NCBI GenBank assembly: GCA_029959195.1
Contig: CP114121.1
Span: 2,604,001-2,668,000 of the forward strand
Source: Dictyophora rubrovolvata
Lineage: Eukaryota; Basidiomycota; Agaricomycetes; Phallales; Phallaceae
DNA length: 64,000 nt
Reading direction: 5' to 3'
Part shown: piece after piece, positions 37,601-46,467 of the stretch
Numbering within the stretch: the first letter of the stretch is position 1
How the letters are laid out: the number at the start of each line of letters is the position of its first letter
Made by a program: the position numbers and the translations under genes
Notes under the pieces: generated by a model
Seen by the model: only the letters and a program-made list of their open reading frames with translations
The model's database searches: none
What the model was told of the DNA's origin: nothing

Positions 37601-38576
37601 ATACATCCCTGAGTGTGACTGTTGTTGGTTTATTATTGTGATGAAAGGTAAGCACAATGCTTCCTTTGCCGAGGCATGGCGTACTGCCAATGCCGTTAAC
37701 GACCGTGCCAGGGGTTCCTGAATAAGAATGGAATAAATTGCGGTCCCTGACCATGTGGGAAGCCGCTCCAGAGTCTGCGAGCCAGTCTGTCGGTTTCAAT
37801 GCCGGCAGGGCGATTGAATCTGCTCCCGTTACCATGAACGCGAAATTATCTTCGGCTATATTAGCGGAGTTCTCCTTTTGGGATTTAAGGGCTCGGCATT
37901 CCGGCTTGATATGTCCTTTCTTGCCGCAATGGTGACAAGTGACATGAGGGTTATATTTGGATTTACCCTTTTTACCAGATTTGGCTGGTAATGCCGTGTC
38001 GGCAGTAGTTGACGCTTTGCGATTCTTTATTTCGATGATGCGATTAATAATCGATTCGGAATCTGCCAACTCGGAGTCCTTAATAGTATTAATAAAAGAA
38101 TCCCATGATTCGCCTAATGCAGTAAGAATTAATAACGAAAATTCGTCATCGGCTAGCGGTTTGCCGAGGACCGCCAATTGGTCCTTAAATTTGAGCATGG
38201 TATTAATAAATTCGGAGATGTCGGTCCCTTCGTCCCAACGCGCTAATAATAGCTTCCGCCGGATCGCAACCACGGCAGATACTCCTTTGGGCTCAAATCT
38301 TCTAATCAAAAGTGCCCATGCAGCAGCAGAAGTTGATGCCGCGCGAATATGAGTGATGATTGGATCGGAAACGCGTAGCCGTATGGCCGTGAGCGCTTTT
38401 CGATCATTCGTGTCCCATGCCATTGCAGTTGCATCGTCCGGCCTGACTAACCTTCTCATGGCATAATCAAATAGGCCGAGGTCGGTTAGAATATCTTGCA
38501 TCTTGATCTTCCATACCGGGAAGTTGCTTTCGCCTTTAAGCGGCTCGATTCTATAAGCATGGTCATTAGTTGACAT
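34599..38576 (-). CDS. Copia Gag-Pol polyprotein, 1,325 residues
   Basis: One frame holds all parts. Residues 1-190 are a copia-type Gag (NFPVWKIKMQDIL, FINTMLKFKDQL). A CCHC zinc knuckle lies at 214-227 (C214, C217, H222, C227). The aspartic protease has DSG at 268-270. GAG-pre-integrase follows (WHRIMGHINFKSLKTLI), then integrase (VCADVWGPART, FRIDNAKEFTED, HSSAQNGIAERLNRTI). Reverse transcriptase starts near KWVYKIKKN and includes DVKGAYLNG and VHIDDMAIAAS, and RNase H includes GFCDADWGANLADRRSVTGY and LSSMEAEYMAI. The frame runs across the purine tract into the 3' LTR and stops there. Gag and Pol share a single frame, so no frameshift is needed, as in some copia elements. It looks whole. 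Confidence 0.93.
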   Translation of the reverse strand: MSTNDHAYRIEPLKGESNFPVWKIKMQDILTDLGLFDYAMRRLVRPDDATAMAWDTNDRKALTAIRLRVSDPIITHIRAASTSAAAWALLIRRFEPKGVSAVVAIRRKLLLARWDEGTDISEFINTMLKFKDQLAVLGKPLADDEFSLLILTALGESWDSFINTIKDSELADSESIINRIIEIKNRKASTTADTALPAKSGKKGKSKYNPHVTCHHCGKKGHIKPECRALKSQKENSANIAEDNFAFMVTGADSIALPALKPTDWLADSGAASHMVRDRNLFHSYSGTPGTVVNGIGSTPCLGKGSIVLTFHHNNKPTTVTLRDVLHVLSLPYQLISISRFTSVNPSHQVIFIKNNVYFKRGQSTFAAGSQAGRLYNMNVTPVLPTPKTDIALFGTTKRRTWDDWHRIMGHINFKSLKTLIRMSTGMEVDNPDKEMSQCEACIQAKQHVEPYPKDSHIKANAIGGLVCADVWGPARTTALGGYRYFVSFTDVFTRWSLLYLIKDRTEVRSRFKHFEALIDTQYGKKIKAFRIDNAKEFTEDREFINYLKERGIKLETTAPHSSAQNGIAERLNRTIVENAKAMIFEKKLSKQLWGEAVLYANYLKNRSPTRALDGKTPEEAITGKKPNLERLQEFGSEIYVLDQSTNRDKLGPKSRPFIFTGFSDQSRAHRYFNSASRQINTSRNVIFLDNKVEEDRSIPISLQESATIEAATDIPAPAEGESMTQSTQAPVTPATPNIVTPSTPSQIPRLREKQPINYRQLNNPASRSVPNWRDAHLAEEEMPSIPLLDDDDLIALLSADSEPINLAEAKTRDDWPEWQKAMIEELTTLEAKGTYVKATLPDDRKAIDSKWVYKIKKNIEGAIAKYKARLVAKGFSQVPGVDYELTQAPALRLESLRVVLSIAAHYDLELHGIDVKGAYLNGYLDKEIYMNQPPGFGDGSKNVLLLKKSLYGLKQSGRAWRTELDKAFTNIGFARTNADHSIFTRSNDLGITIIAVHIDDMAIAASAIHLISQTKKEISSHFEITDLGELKQIVGLEIHRDRGRKSIFLSQKQFINKIIERMGLQDANPSPTPVDTHSKLQPMDLALDPEIEPHQYQMAIGSLMYASLGTRPDITYAVQHLSQFSSRPSKAHWTAVKRVFRYLKGTLNAGITLGSTNQLTLEGFCDADWGANLADRRSVTGYIFRLGGPISWSSKKQPTVALSSMEAEYMAIGHATREAIWLRSLISELGLSIAEPTEINVDNQAAISFANDETLHSRTKHIDIRHHFCREKVNSGEIRTNYISTNENTADLFTKPMNAPRHADLCKLAGMLSSRGSVGIGVAG
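34624..34632 (-). promoter_or_regulatory. Polypurine tract
   Basis: The minus strand reads GAGGGGGAG immediately before the 3' LTR, where plus-strand DNA synthesis starts in LTR elements. It lies inside the coding frame. Confidence 0.7.
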
Positions 38577-38661
38577 AATGCCGGTAGATAGAAAATAGTA
38601 AGGGGTAGATTAAGAGTTCAAGAGGACGCGAATACGAGGTGAAGTTCTTTTAATTTTAGTA

Positions 38662-38680
38662 GGGCTCGGGGCCCATAACC
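38662..38680 (-). promoter_or_regulatory. Primer-binding site (half initiator-Met tRNA)
   Basis: Directly inside the 5' LTR the minus strand reads GGTTATGGGCCCCGAGCC. Its complement, GGGGCCCATAACC, looks like the anticodon stem-loop of the eukaryotic initiator tRNA-Met, with CAT anticodon preceded by C33. Copia elements are known to prime from such a half-tRNA rather than from the tRNA 3' end. This is recognition from memory of tRNA-iMet, not an alignment. Confidence 0.65.
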
Positions 38681-38881
38681 TGTCGCAACTAGCGGTTATG
38701 GTTTAGATAGAACTTGTTATTTAGTGCTCGAAATATAGAGCTTTATATACAAAATTATAAATATGAAAAAGGTAAAAACTAACTACCGGGATTTATAATA
38801 TTTTACTAAGACTTAACTAATGCGTCGTCGGCGACGACGCAATATTAATTTGACTGTTAGCCGGCGACTCCGATACCAACA
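38681..38881 (-). repeat. 5' LTR of the copia element
   Basis: 201 bases, matching the other LTR except at one position in the GC-rich cgtcgtc/gacgacg palindrome. It should carry the element promoter; an AT-rich tatataaag word is present in it. Confidence 0.95.
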
Positions 38882-39295
38882 AAAATTTACGTTTAAAATT
38901 ATTAACCTCTCCGGGCGCAAGCATGCTCAAGCAGCCCATTTCTGTATCTAAATGAACAAGCCTCCCCCTAGATCAGGACTGGCACACTATTGACGGGCTT
39001 GCGTCCTGTTAAAATACTTTTTTCTACTTTTTCGGCTGATCTGCCACGATATCTCTGACTCCACGATGTAAACCTATGGAGTTTCAGGAAAAATTGAAAC
39101 GTTCGTAATGATCTTCCTGTGATCCACAGCGCAGTCGCCGGAAATGACTCCTGCTTGCCCGCATGGAGACCACACGCCTCCATCGTGTTTTCACGAATTA
39201 AAAGACCAACAACCTATGGCCCAGGGCAACGAGTAACTTTCATCACAGTCTCTTTCTTCCTCATCTAATACAACAACTATTTGCAAACTATCATC
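38882..39295. other. Intergenic, nothing recognised
   Basis: This separates the copia element from the J-like gene and presumably holds the latter's promoter. No clear TATA box or gene was seen. Confidence 0.35.
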
Positions 39296-40303
39296 ATGTT
39301 TACTTATCGCCATCGTATACAAGCTGCACCGCCTCCGATTCATCAACCATCCATTGTCCATATTCCGCCGAGCTTTATTCCAAATTCTCAATACTTACCA
39401 CATCTCAACGGGACAGCTCAGAACTTCCGTTCAAAGTTCAAGTTCAATAATCATTATACGCCCCCTTTTAAACAATTCATCGAATCAAGCTCCTTTGGAC
39501 TCCCTGCTGTTTACGGTTTCCCGGGGGAGCTAGACTTTGAGTATGCCAAGTTTGTTGGGAAACATTCATATCAATATATGCCTTCAGGAAATGGACCACT
39601 ACAGCGTACATGGCATGATCTAAACACTCGCCAGGATAACGATGTGTCGACGGAATTTTTCCAAAATCATACGAAACCCGAGCCCGACGGCTTTGATCAT
39701 CGCTACTCCTTGCCTACAGATGAAACGTTTGTATCTCCACACGAACCTGAATCAGACTATGAATCGGAGTCCTCCTCGTCTGAAAATGCCAGGAACCAAC
39801 GAAGTTCGAATCGGGATAGGCGTAACAACACCCAGTACGACTCAGACACCACCTCCCCCGACGAGTCCTCTGATGAATCGTCCGATTACTACGATTCCGA
39901 CTCGGAAGACGAATGGTCTTTCCCTCGTCGATTCGAAAACAACGCCGTACCATCTGGATTAACTCTCAAAGAAGCAGTGCTATCCTACGAGAAACGATGG
40001 AACGTAATGTTAACACAACGAGGCGGGAATCAGCTCATATTCGAAACCGTTCCATGGCCTCAATACCCACCGCCTAAATCTCCAGCCGAATTTAATCACC
40101 GAAGTATACGCGAATTCCTACGTGCAGCGGGCGGCCCGTCAAGTTTCATGTTAAAGGCGATCTTTCGACAAACCATGCTTCGCTTCCACCCGGACAAAAG
40201 CGCAATCCTCCTTGCGCATGTCGATGAACGACAAAGACGGTTAGTATTCGAAGGCTGCACAGCTGTTGCACGATGTTTGAATGATATCAAAGACTTGTTT
40301 TAA
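39296..40303 (+). CDS. Acidic protein with a J-domain-like HPD region
   Basis: A single-exon gene of 335 residues starting MFTYRHRIQAAPPP at the first ATG of the frame. Residues 1-130 are rich in Pro, His and Tyr; residues about 150-215 are a strongly acidic Ser/Asp/Glu stretch (DESSDESSDYYDSDSEDEW); the C-terminal 115 residues hold LKEAVLSYEKRWNVML, NQLIFETVPWPQYPPP and LRFHPDKSAILLAHV. The HPD triad with preceding basic helix resembles the core of a J domain, which stimulates Hsp70, and similar lineage-specific proteins are common in Agaricomycetes. A real Hsp70 role is not shown, since the helices before HPD look atypical. The intron-free structure is unusual in this window. Confidence 0.7.
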   Translation: MFTYRHRIQAAPPPIHQPSIVHIPPSFIPNSQYLPHLNGTAQNFRSKFKFNNHYTPPFKQFIESSSFGLPAVYGFPGELDFEYAKFVGKHSYQYMPSGNGPLQRTWHDLNTRQDNDVSTEFFQNHTKPEPDGFDHRYSLPTDETFVSPHEPESDYESESSSSENARNQRSSNRDRRNNTQYDSDTTSPDESSDESSDYYDSDSEDEWSFPRRFENNAVPSGLTLKEAVLSYEKRWNVMLTQRGGNQLIFETVPWPQYPPPKSPAEFNHRSIREFLRAAGGPSSFMLKAIFRQTMLRFHPDKSAILLAHVDERQRRLVFEGCTAVARCLNDIKDLF

Positions 40304-40677
40304 GGGAGAGGGGAAAAATCAGTCAACCCATGATTACTTGAGATCACTGCATCAATTTTCTTTAGATTCTCACTTATGATTTTCATTCCATGTATGATCG
40401 TTTTTTGTTCGCAATTAAGTGGTCGTCTTTAGAAGTCGTTCATTTCAGTGAAGAGATAATGTATGCAAAAATCTTATCACGGAGTCAACTCGGAAAAGTC
40501 CGAAGACTCGGATGCCCTCTTCAGCGCTTGTTTCATGATGCCAATTCAACACAAATTCAACATGAACTAAGAAGATATCGTACAAGAAGAAAACAGAACA
40601 GTCGTTCGTTTGGAATCTACTGCAAGAACGAACAGCCTTTCCATCATGTCGTCGGTGTGCTTCCCTTTTGAGAATTT
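40304..40677. other. Convergent intergenic region
   Basis: Two genes end here tail to tail. No feature besides ordinary AT-rich sequence was seen. Confidence 0.35.
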
Positions 40678-41765
40678 TCAGGCGAGTGTTGATGACTCGG
40701 AAGACTTTGAAGATGGCGGTGTTGGGCTACGTGCGATATTCTGATTTTGTATGACGGGTTGATTGGGGCCAGTGGCTTGAAGATATGCAAGGTCTCGGTC
40801 GGCATAAGGCCAGGAAGCCTGAGGCGAACCTTGTTACAAGACATTCACTCGCGAAATTCAAGTCATAGTAAGACAACGCACCACCTTCCGTTTGTGCAGT
40901 CGTAGATCGAAGCACGGAATTGTTCAGATTTTGATTGGGGCTGTTCATGACGGGCACAACGAGTTTTCGTCTCTCGGCCTCAACAGCCCCACGGAGGTTC
41001 TATTTACATACAAACACATAAGCAGCTTTCCAAAAACGTTAAACAAAACACTCTCAAACTCTTCAACTGGGGAAACTGGTGAAATTTAATTCCCACCTCT
41101 TACCTGAAAAGATGCGTACACAGCTAAGCGTCGCTTTTGCAGTTCACTGGGCGAGATTTGCGGGAAAGCACCTGTTGATGGATTTGGTACTATGGCAATT
41201 ATCTTAGAAGTAGGGAGCTGTCATTGGTTAAACCGCGACGGCATTTGACAACGACTACATGGACCTACTGGAGTCAGATGGTTCATGATTGAGGTAGTAC
41301 GATAATAAAAGGGTGGATTAACTTCCTTGACATCGGTGTGCTCTCTAAGCTGAAAGGTTGCAGAATGAACAAGACAACATCCAAACACCTTGACAGTGCC
41401 ATCACATACCGTTGTTTCCGAGTTACCTTTCAAACAAATCTAATGAAGAAAATTCTAAGAATCACCAATGCGCAAGAAGAAATTGATACACACGCATGCT
41501 TCTAATTCCTCAAGGGTGTCGAACTCCGATGGGCCTATAGATCCGCCAAGGAGTTCTTTGATTGGAGGACTGACTTGTAAGCATTCCTCTACAGTAAGAT
41601 ACTGTCGTGCAAGCAACGCGTTGATCTCATTTTCAAGATTCAAGTCCTGATTTTTTTCTAAGCCACAAGCAAAGTACATCGAATGAAATGCACACGTACT
41701 ACCTCAGCCTGTATTGTGGAACCAGAGTGTGGCCGAGAAATGGGCATTCCTTTGGAGGGCGGCAT
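40678..41765 (-). CDS. Unrecognised protein, duplicated locally
   Basis: About six exons. The start at 41765 reads MPPSKGMPISRPHSGSTIQA, then KKNQDLNLENEINALLARQY, LTVEECLQVSPPIKELLGG, SEFDTLEELEACICLKGN, VKVFGCCLVHSATFQLREHT, EVNPPFYYRTTSIMNHLTP, IAIVPNPSTGAFPQISPSEL, QKRRLAVYASFQ and AVEAERRKLVVPVMNSPN, ending SKSSESSTLA at TGA 40678-40680. A 51-base intron with GTAGGT..ACAG ends removes a TGA after HLTP, so no nonsense codon is needed. I do not recognise the family. The middle is Cys-containing and moderately conserved-looking; the C-terminal third is polar and rich in Ser, Asn and Gln. A second, degenerate copy of its 5' half lies just upstream (42,480-43,083). Confidence 0.6.
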
Positions 41766-42479
41766 ATATATGTGTCGCAATTGGAGAATTTCGGGCTCTG
41801 GAAGCTTAGTTTCACTGTGTGCGTGAAAACAACGTACAATGTTACGTTACGGACTCAAGGTCTGAGAGAAAGAACATTGTGCTTGGTGGCAACTGGTATA
41901 CTTTTATCGAGAAAGGCGTTCAGAATGAAGATTGGACAATTATTGGACAACAAAGGATAGTGTCCTCAGACAGATTGACCAACTTGAGGCCCACCCGGCA
42001 TAGAGAAGCTAAATATAACTTGCTTCCTTTGTGTCGGCGATCCTCGTTTGTCCTTCGGCCACTTTCCCCGAGGGGTACGTATACTAGCTTACCTTCGCGC
42101 GAAAGAGGCTTCCGCTCGTTATTACGCAGGAATAGAAGGAACTCGTGTAAGTTTTTCAAGAGACAATCACCAGCAGGTCTTGTCTAATCAGAGATGAGTG
42201 AGAAATATGGTGTCGTCAATAGAGACACTTATGTCAGTTACAGTCTCGTGGAACACACTCGCACTCAGCACTCATAAGTAGTGAAGTTAAGCACCAAAGT
42301 TTCACTCTAAAGATTCCTGGCATCTTCCTATTCGTTCTTTCATTGTTATGATAAATTGGATTTAAAGTATGCTAAATCAGAAATAAAAATTGAATTTTCA
42401 ATGATGCATTGTAACTTGATTAAAACTGGAAAGCCTATCCATATAATTTGGGAACAGGTCGTAGTGGACCAAAAACACT
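41766..42479. other. Spacer between duplicated copies
   Basis: Roughly 700 bases with no recognised gene. It should hold the promoter of the gene at 40678-41765. Confidence 0.3.
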
Positions 42480-43083
42480 TTACTATACCGAACACTAATT
42501 TAGAACAAACGATTTACGAAGTTTCAGAAACGTCCCCATAACCACATACTTCTGTTGCCTTGCTCTTCTTTGGAAGAAATCTGAGAAAACCGATGAGAAT
42601 GGAGAAGACGTAGATGAACATAATACTAACACATGCTTTTAACTCTCCGGGGGTGTGAACTTAAACTGTTGGGGTATAACAGTCTCCTCGGGTTGCCCCT
42701 TGACTTGATGACTGAATTGTAAGCATTCCTCAACAGTCAAATACTGGGACTCGAGCAAGGCCTCGATATCAATATTAAAGGCCTAATTCTTCGGTTTTAT
42801 AGCTAAAAATGGGGGCAATCATTACGCACTTTCTGTGAAATTTGGTTTCGAAGCCTTTCAGAACGGCATTCAAGTTGTGTCTAAAATCAGTTATTCCGTG
42901 AAAGAGAAGCTTAGGTGCAGACGCAGAAGTACATCTTGATTCCTAATAGAAGTCTGATTACAGTGCCTAGGGTCAATTGACATAACGACAATCAATAAAA
43001 CAGCATACCTGTGACGCCACATATTTGGGATCGTTCTTTGTGTGTGCTGATGCGGAAGATGATGAGGGAGAAGTAGACATATT
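42480..43083 (-). pseudogene. Degenerate partial copy of the neighbouring unrecognised gene
   Basis: The minus strand reads NIDIEALLESQYLTVEECLQ, matching EINALLARQYLTVEECLQ of the gene at 40678-41765, then a stretch ending FTPGELKACV, which matches DTLEELEACV only after a frame change. A further exon-like piece KATEVCGYGDV resembles its SETTVCDGTV. An upstream exon-like piece starts MSTSPSSSSASAHTKNDPKY with a GTATGC donor. No counterpart of the second half of the gene follows. So this seems to be a truncated and decayed tandem duplicate, although a short diverged gene remains possible. Confidence 0.5.
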
Positions 43084-44185
43084 TCTTTTCGATGTTGAGC
43101 AGAGGAAGTTGTTGCGGGACAACAAGGAGTCCCCTTGACAGACCCTTTTAAACAATTTTGTGACCTTTCGTGGGCTAGACATCAATATCCCTTGAACTCC
43201 CTCAAGTTTATGAACATTCAGGGTCCACAAAAGAGCCCGATGTCCCTATTTCTTCGTGACCACTACCAAATTCCATGACAAATCTAATGTGGACCATAAT
43301 AGTTTTTTTCTGAGTGGCTGAATCGTTGGGGTTTGGACAATATTTTTAGAATGACCAATATATATTCAATCCCCGTAATAGTCCGAGTGCCGCGGGCGGC
43401 GGCAGTCAGTGCTTACAACAGCCCACAGTGCATAGCTATTTTGAATGAACTGAAAAATTGACAGCTCAGAATGGCCATGATCCAAATCTGGGAGAGAACT
43501 GGTGGAGAATAAGACATATGGTTAGATTGTTACATAGCACTTACCTGTTGGAATTTGAGCGTCGGCGAGCGTCGCCCGCTCATATTATAGTTGCTTATGT
43601 AAATACACCTCATGCAATTGTAACCCTTACAAGCTTTACAGTCAAGTCGACTGCCTGTCGCGCCCGAGATTCGACATTACCCGCTTTACCAGTACTACTT
43701 TGAACAAAGAGTATAAGTGGCAGTGAACCGGGTTTGGTAATATAACTTCAACTTATATAAGTAGCATATTGTACGTACAATGAATTCAATGACCCCGAGG
43801 ATCTCATCTTTTTAAATCCGCTTGCCGCCGACTAGCCTCATTCTAGTCTTAGATTAATATTGAAGAGTAGTTCTGGCTTTCTCCTAGCTTAGACAGATTA
43901 ATTGGTTTGATTTAACACCATAGAATCTTCTACATAGCTCCACAAATAAAAAGGGCTTAGAGGGAGATGCGCTGGAACTCCCGGTGGACATCCACTGTAG
44001 TCTGTCACACTGAAAGGAACACCGAAAAGTGTTCTCAAATCAATTAGCCACAAGTGTTGTCTTCAACATATGTGAAAGGAACTGACGGAGTGATTGCACA
44101 CATACTTAATGATTTTGCAATTCACAAGCCAATACAACTTGACTGAAAATTAATTTCAAAACTTGGCTTAGAGCTTCTAATTCAA
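43084..44185. other. Intergenic, nothing recognised
   Basis: About 1.1 kb without recognised coding sequence, RNA gene or repeat. Confidence 0.35.
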
Positions 44186-46430
44186 TTAAAACCCTTGTGT
44201 ACCAACTAAATCATCATATATGGGAGTTCCAACGCCGGTTACCTGAGGGTGAATAAAGTCATCAGCATTTACACGCAAAGACTTGACAAATAGGGTACTA
44301 ACAGGATCCCAACCCTTTGTGGCCTAGTATACGTCAGTTGTAAGCTTCGCTAAGAATTATCAACTAGACTAGATAATAACATACCGGGAAACCACTAGTA
44401 TTGCATCCTGGATTGTCCCCTGATGTAATATCATTGAAAGCAGTAGGATTACCATATATCAGTGGATTTAATAGGCCTAACGATGGACTTCCATCCAAAA
44501 TACGATTTGAATTAACCAAGGCGACAAGACTGGCAAAAATCGTTGCCGAGAAAATTGTTGAACCATCGGTGAGTCCTTCACCTTGTGCCACCAAAACCAT
44601 GTTTTCTCCTTGAGCCGAGACATCTGGAAAGCCTCGTCCTGACTAAACAAACAATATTTTCTCGATATAATATGAGACTCGATCTCTGGCGTTTACTTAC
44701 CGGGTTGAATTTACCAGCATTTGTGGACCCCAAGATTTTGAGGTAGTTTGAAACAGCGGTCGTCTGATAGGTTGGAACTGAAAAAATGTTGGAAAACCCG
44801 CCTGCACTAGTTCCAGTTGCAACCTCTGGGCTGAAATTTTTAGTAGATCCAACCTATTTATGCTTAAAAAAATCAGCGTAAGAAATCCCGAACGAATGCG
44901 CACTGATGTTACCCACGGACAGGTCGCAGGGAAAGTGGCCGTAAACGTAGTGCACGATGCCGATCCGTCAGTAGCAACACCTCCATCACCAGCTGAAACA
45001 ATCACAGATACGCCACGAGCTGATAGTTGCAAATAATTATTGCATAATATCCTGCGTCCACCCCTCATCGCATGTTCATTTAGAGCATAATTATTACTTA
45101 CTCGGCCAGAGTACTGAGGACATCGGCTTCATTAAATGTATATGTTATCAACAAAACTTGTTGCAGCTCCGAACTCGACTGAGACAGGAGGAATTCGGTA
45201 AGATCGATAAACCCGTCAAAATCATCTTCATTATCTTTTCCAACCGAAATCATTGTGATCGGGACATTCACGGCTAATGCAACGGCATACTCCACATTCA
45301 CATCCTATGATACATAGTTAAGCAAGCGCATATATATATTGAGAACAAGACTTACGGCGATAACACCGGCATCGCTTGGGCTTTGAGGATCGGTACCGCC
45401 GTCAAGGGTCTCGACAGAGAAAGTGGGGGTGGAAGGAATTTCCGGACGGAAAACCTCGAGAAATAGCTGATAGCAGTGGATTAACGGAGTTGCCACGGGT
45501 ATTTGTAAAAGTTTCATACAGAAAGATCAGCATTTTGGGCAAATTGACCGAGGAATTCTGCGACGGCTAGTTGGCTGGCAGTCTGTGAGGCTTGTGTCAA
45601 AGGTATTCCATACAAATCCGCCACTGCACAAATGATATAAATAAAAGCACACTGTCGAGTGAAGTGAGACTTACCACATATTGGAGTAACTTCATCGACG
45701 TCACAGTCATCAGGAAAAGCTCTAGAAGTAATGTTGGTGTTGACCTTCTTGATAATCGATTTCGACGTAGACTTCAAGGAGGGCGGGTTGACCTTTATCG
45801 GAAATCTGAAAGAATATGGAGTTTCAAAACCATCTATTGATTGGATACAACATACGCGACTGTAGGATGAATCAGCTGAATATGAGGTCGCAATTCTGCT
45901 GGAATGGAATAGGACAAAGTCCGAATTACTTCCTTTTCAGTTGAATCTTCGCTAAACGTCATGAAATTGGCATCTAAGATCCGATTGGCTGTGGCGACAT
46001 CGACGTCGACCTGGAGCCAATCACCGGCAGGTGTTCTCGTAGTAAAATTAACACCATTTGAAGACAACCATTCGGTCACTTTCGTAGTTGTCTCCATCGT
46101 AGGCGAGACAAACGACTCAACCTTGAGGACAAAGAAAGCCAACGATAAAATCGCGCGATCAGGTTAACTCACCTCTTCTTTGGTAAGATGATCCTTGAAA
46201 ACACCATTGCCACGGTACGCATTTTTATATACTGCAGCCTCTAAGCCATCCAAATTGTTAGAAGTTAGTGCGATCCGCAAACTGAGCCTGGTAGAGTTAT
46301 TCGCTGGGCCTTTCATTGTGAATCCACTTGGTGTGCTATCTCGCCGTTCATGTACGACAGGAGAAGAGATAGGTTTAGTGGAGGCAATGACTCCCAGAGC
46401 AAGAAATATACAAGTGTTCACGATGAGCAT
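44186..46430 (-). CDS. Sedolisin-family (S53) secreted protein without catalytic residues
   Basis: The start at 46430 is followed by a signal peptide (MLIVNTCIFLALGVIAS). A pro-domain follows (LRIALTSNNLDGLEAAVY, GVFKDHLTKEEVESFVSP, WLQVDVDVATANRILDA, ELRPHIQLIHPT), then the S53 core: DVDEVTPIC, VADLYGIP, EYAVALAVNVPITMISVG, FDGFIDLTEFLL, LSARGVSVIVSAGDGGVATD, GGFSNIFSVPTYQT, RGFPDVSAQG, FASLVALVNSNRILDGSP, GLLNPLIYG, FNDITSGDNPGCNTSGFP and a C-terminal GWDPVTGVGTP. The Ca2+-site DITSG and oxyanion Asp (SAGDGG) are kept. However, by alignment with the usual EAxLD motif this protein has I-A-D-V-N, and at the usual GTSxSxP it has S-T-I-F-S-A-T, so Glu, Asp and Ser are all replaced. It is therefore probably a pseudoenzyme, secreted, in the grifolisin/aorsin-like group. 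All exons stay in frame. Confidence 0.85.
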
Positions 46431-46460
46431 TTTGAAGTCAAGTACGAGAAATTGAGTGGG

Positions 46461-46467
46461 TTTTATA
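46461..46467 (-). promoter_or_regulatory. TATA box of the sedolisin-like gene
   Basis: TATAAAA on the minus strand lies about 30 bases before the start codon, so the 5' leader would be very short if this is used. Confidence 0.35.

Larger units (their letters stand above)
34423..38881 (-). mobile_element. Ty1/copia LTR retrotransposon, whole-looking and young
   Basis: The element reads on the minus strand. It has two 201-base LTRs that differ at one position, a five-base target duplication AAAAT on both sides (34418-34422 and 38882-38886), a primer-binding site beside the 5' LTR, a purine tract beside the 3' LTR, and one long frame for gag-pol. The order protease, integrase, reverse transcriptase, RNase H places it in Ty1/copia. 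The near-identity of the LTRs means a very recent insertion. No breaks were noticed. A solo LTR of the same family lies at 26012-26184, so the family has been active in this region more than once. Confidence 0.95.

Noticed and set aside
41221-41300. In-frame stop in the unrecognised gene at 40.7-41.8 kb
   Set aside because: A 51-base intron with GTAGGT donor and ACAG acceptor spans it and keeps the frame.
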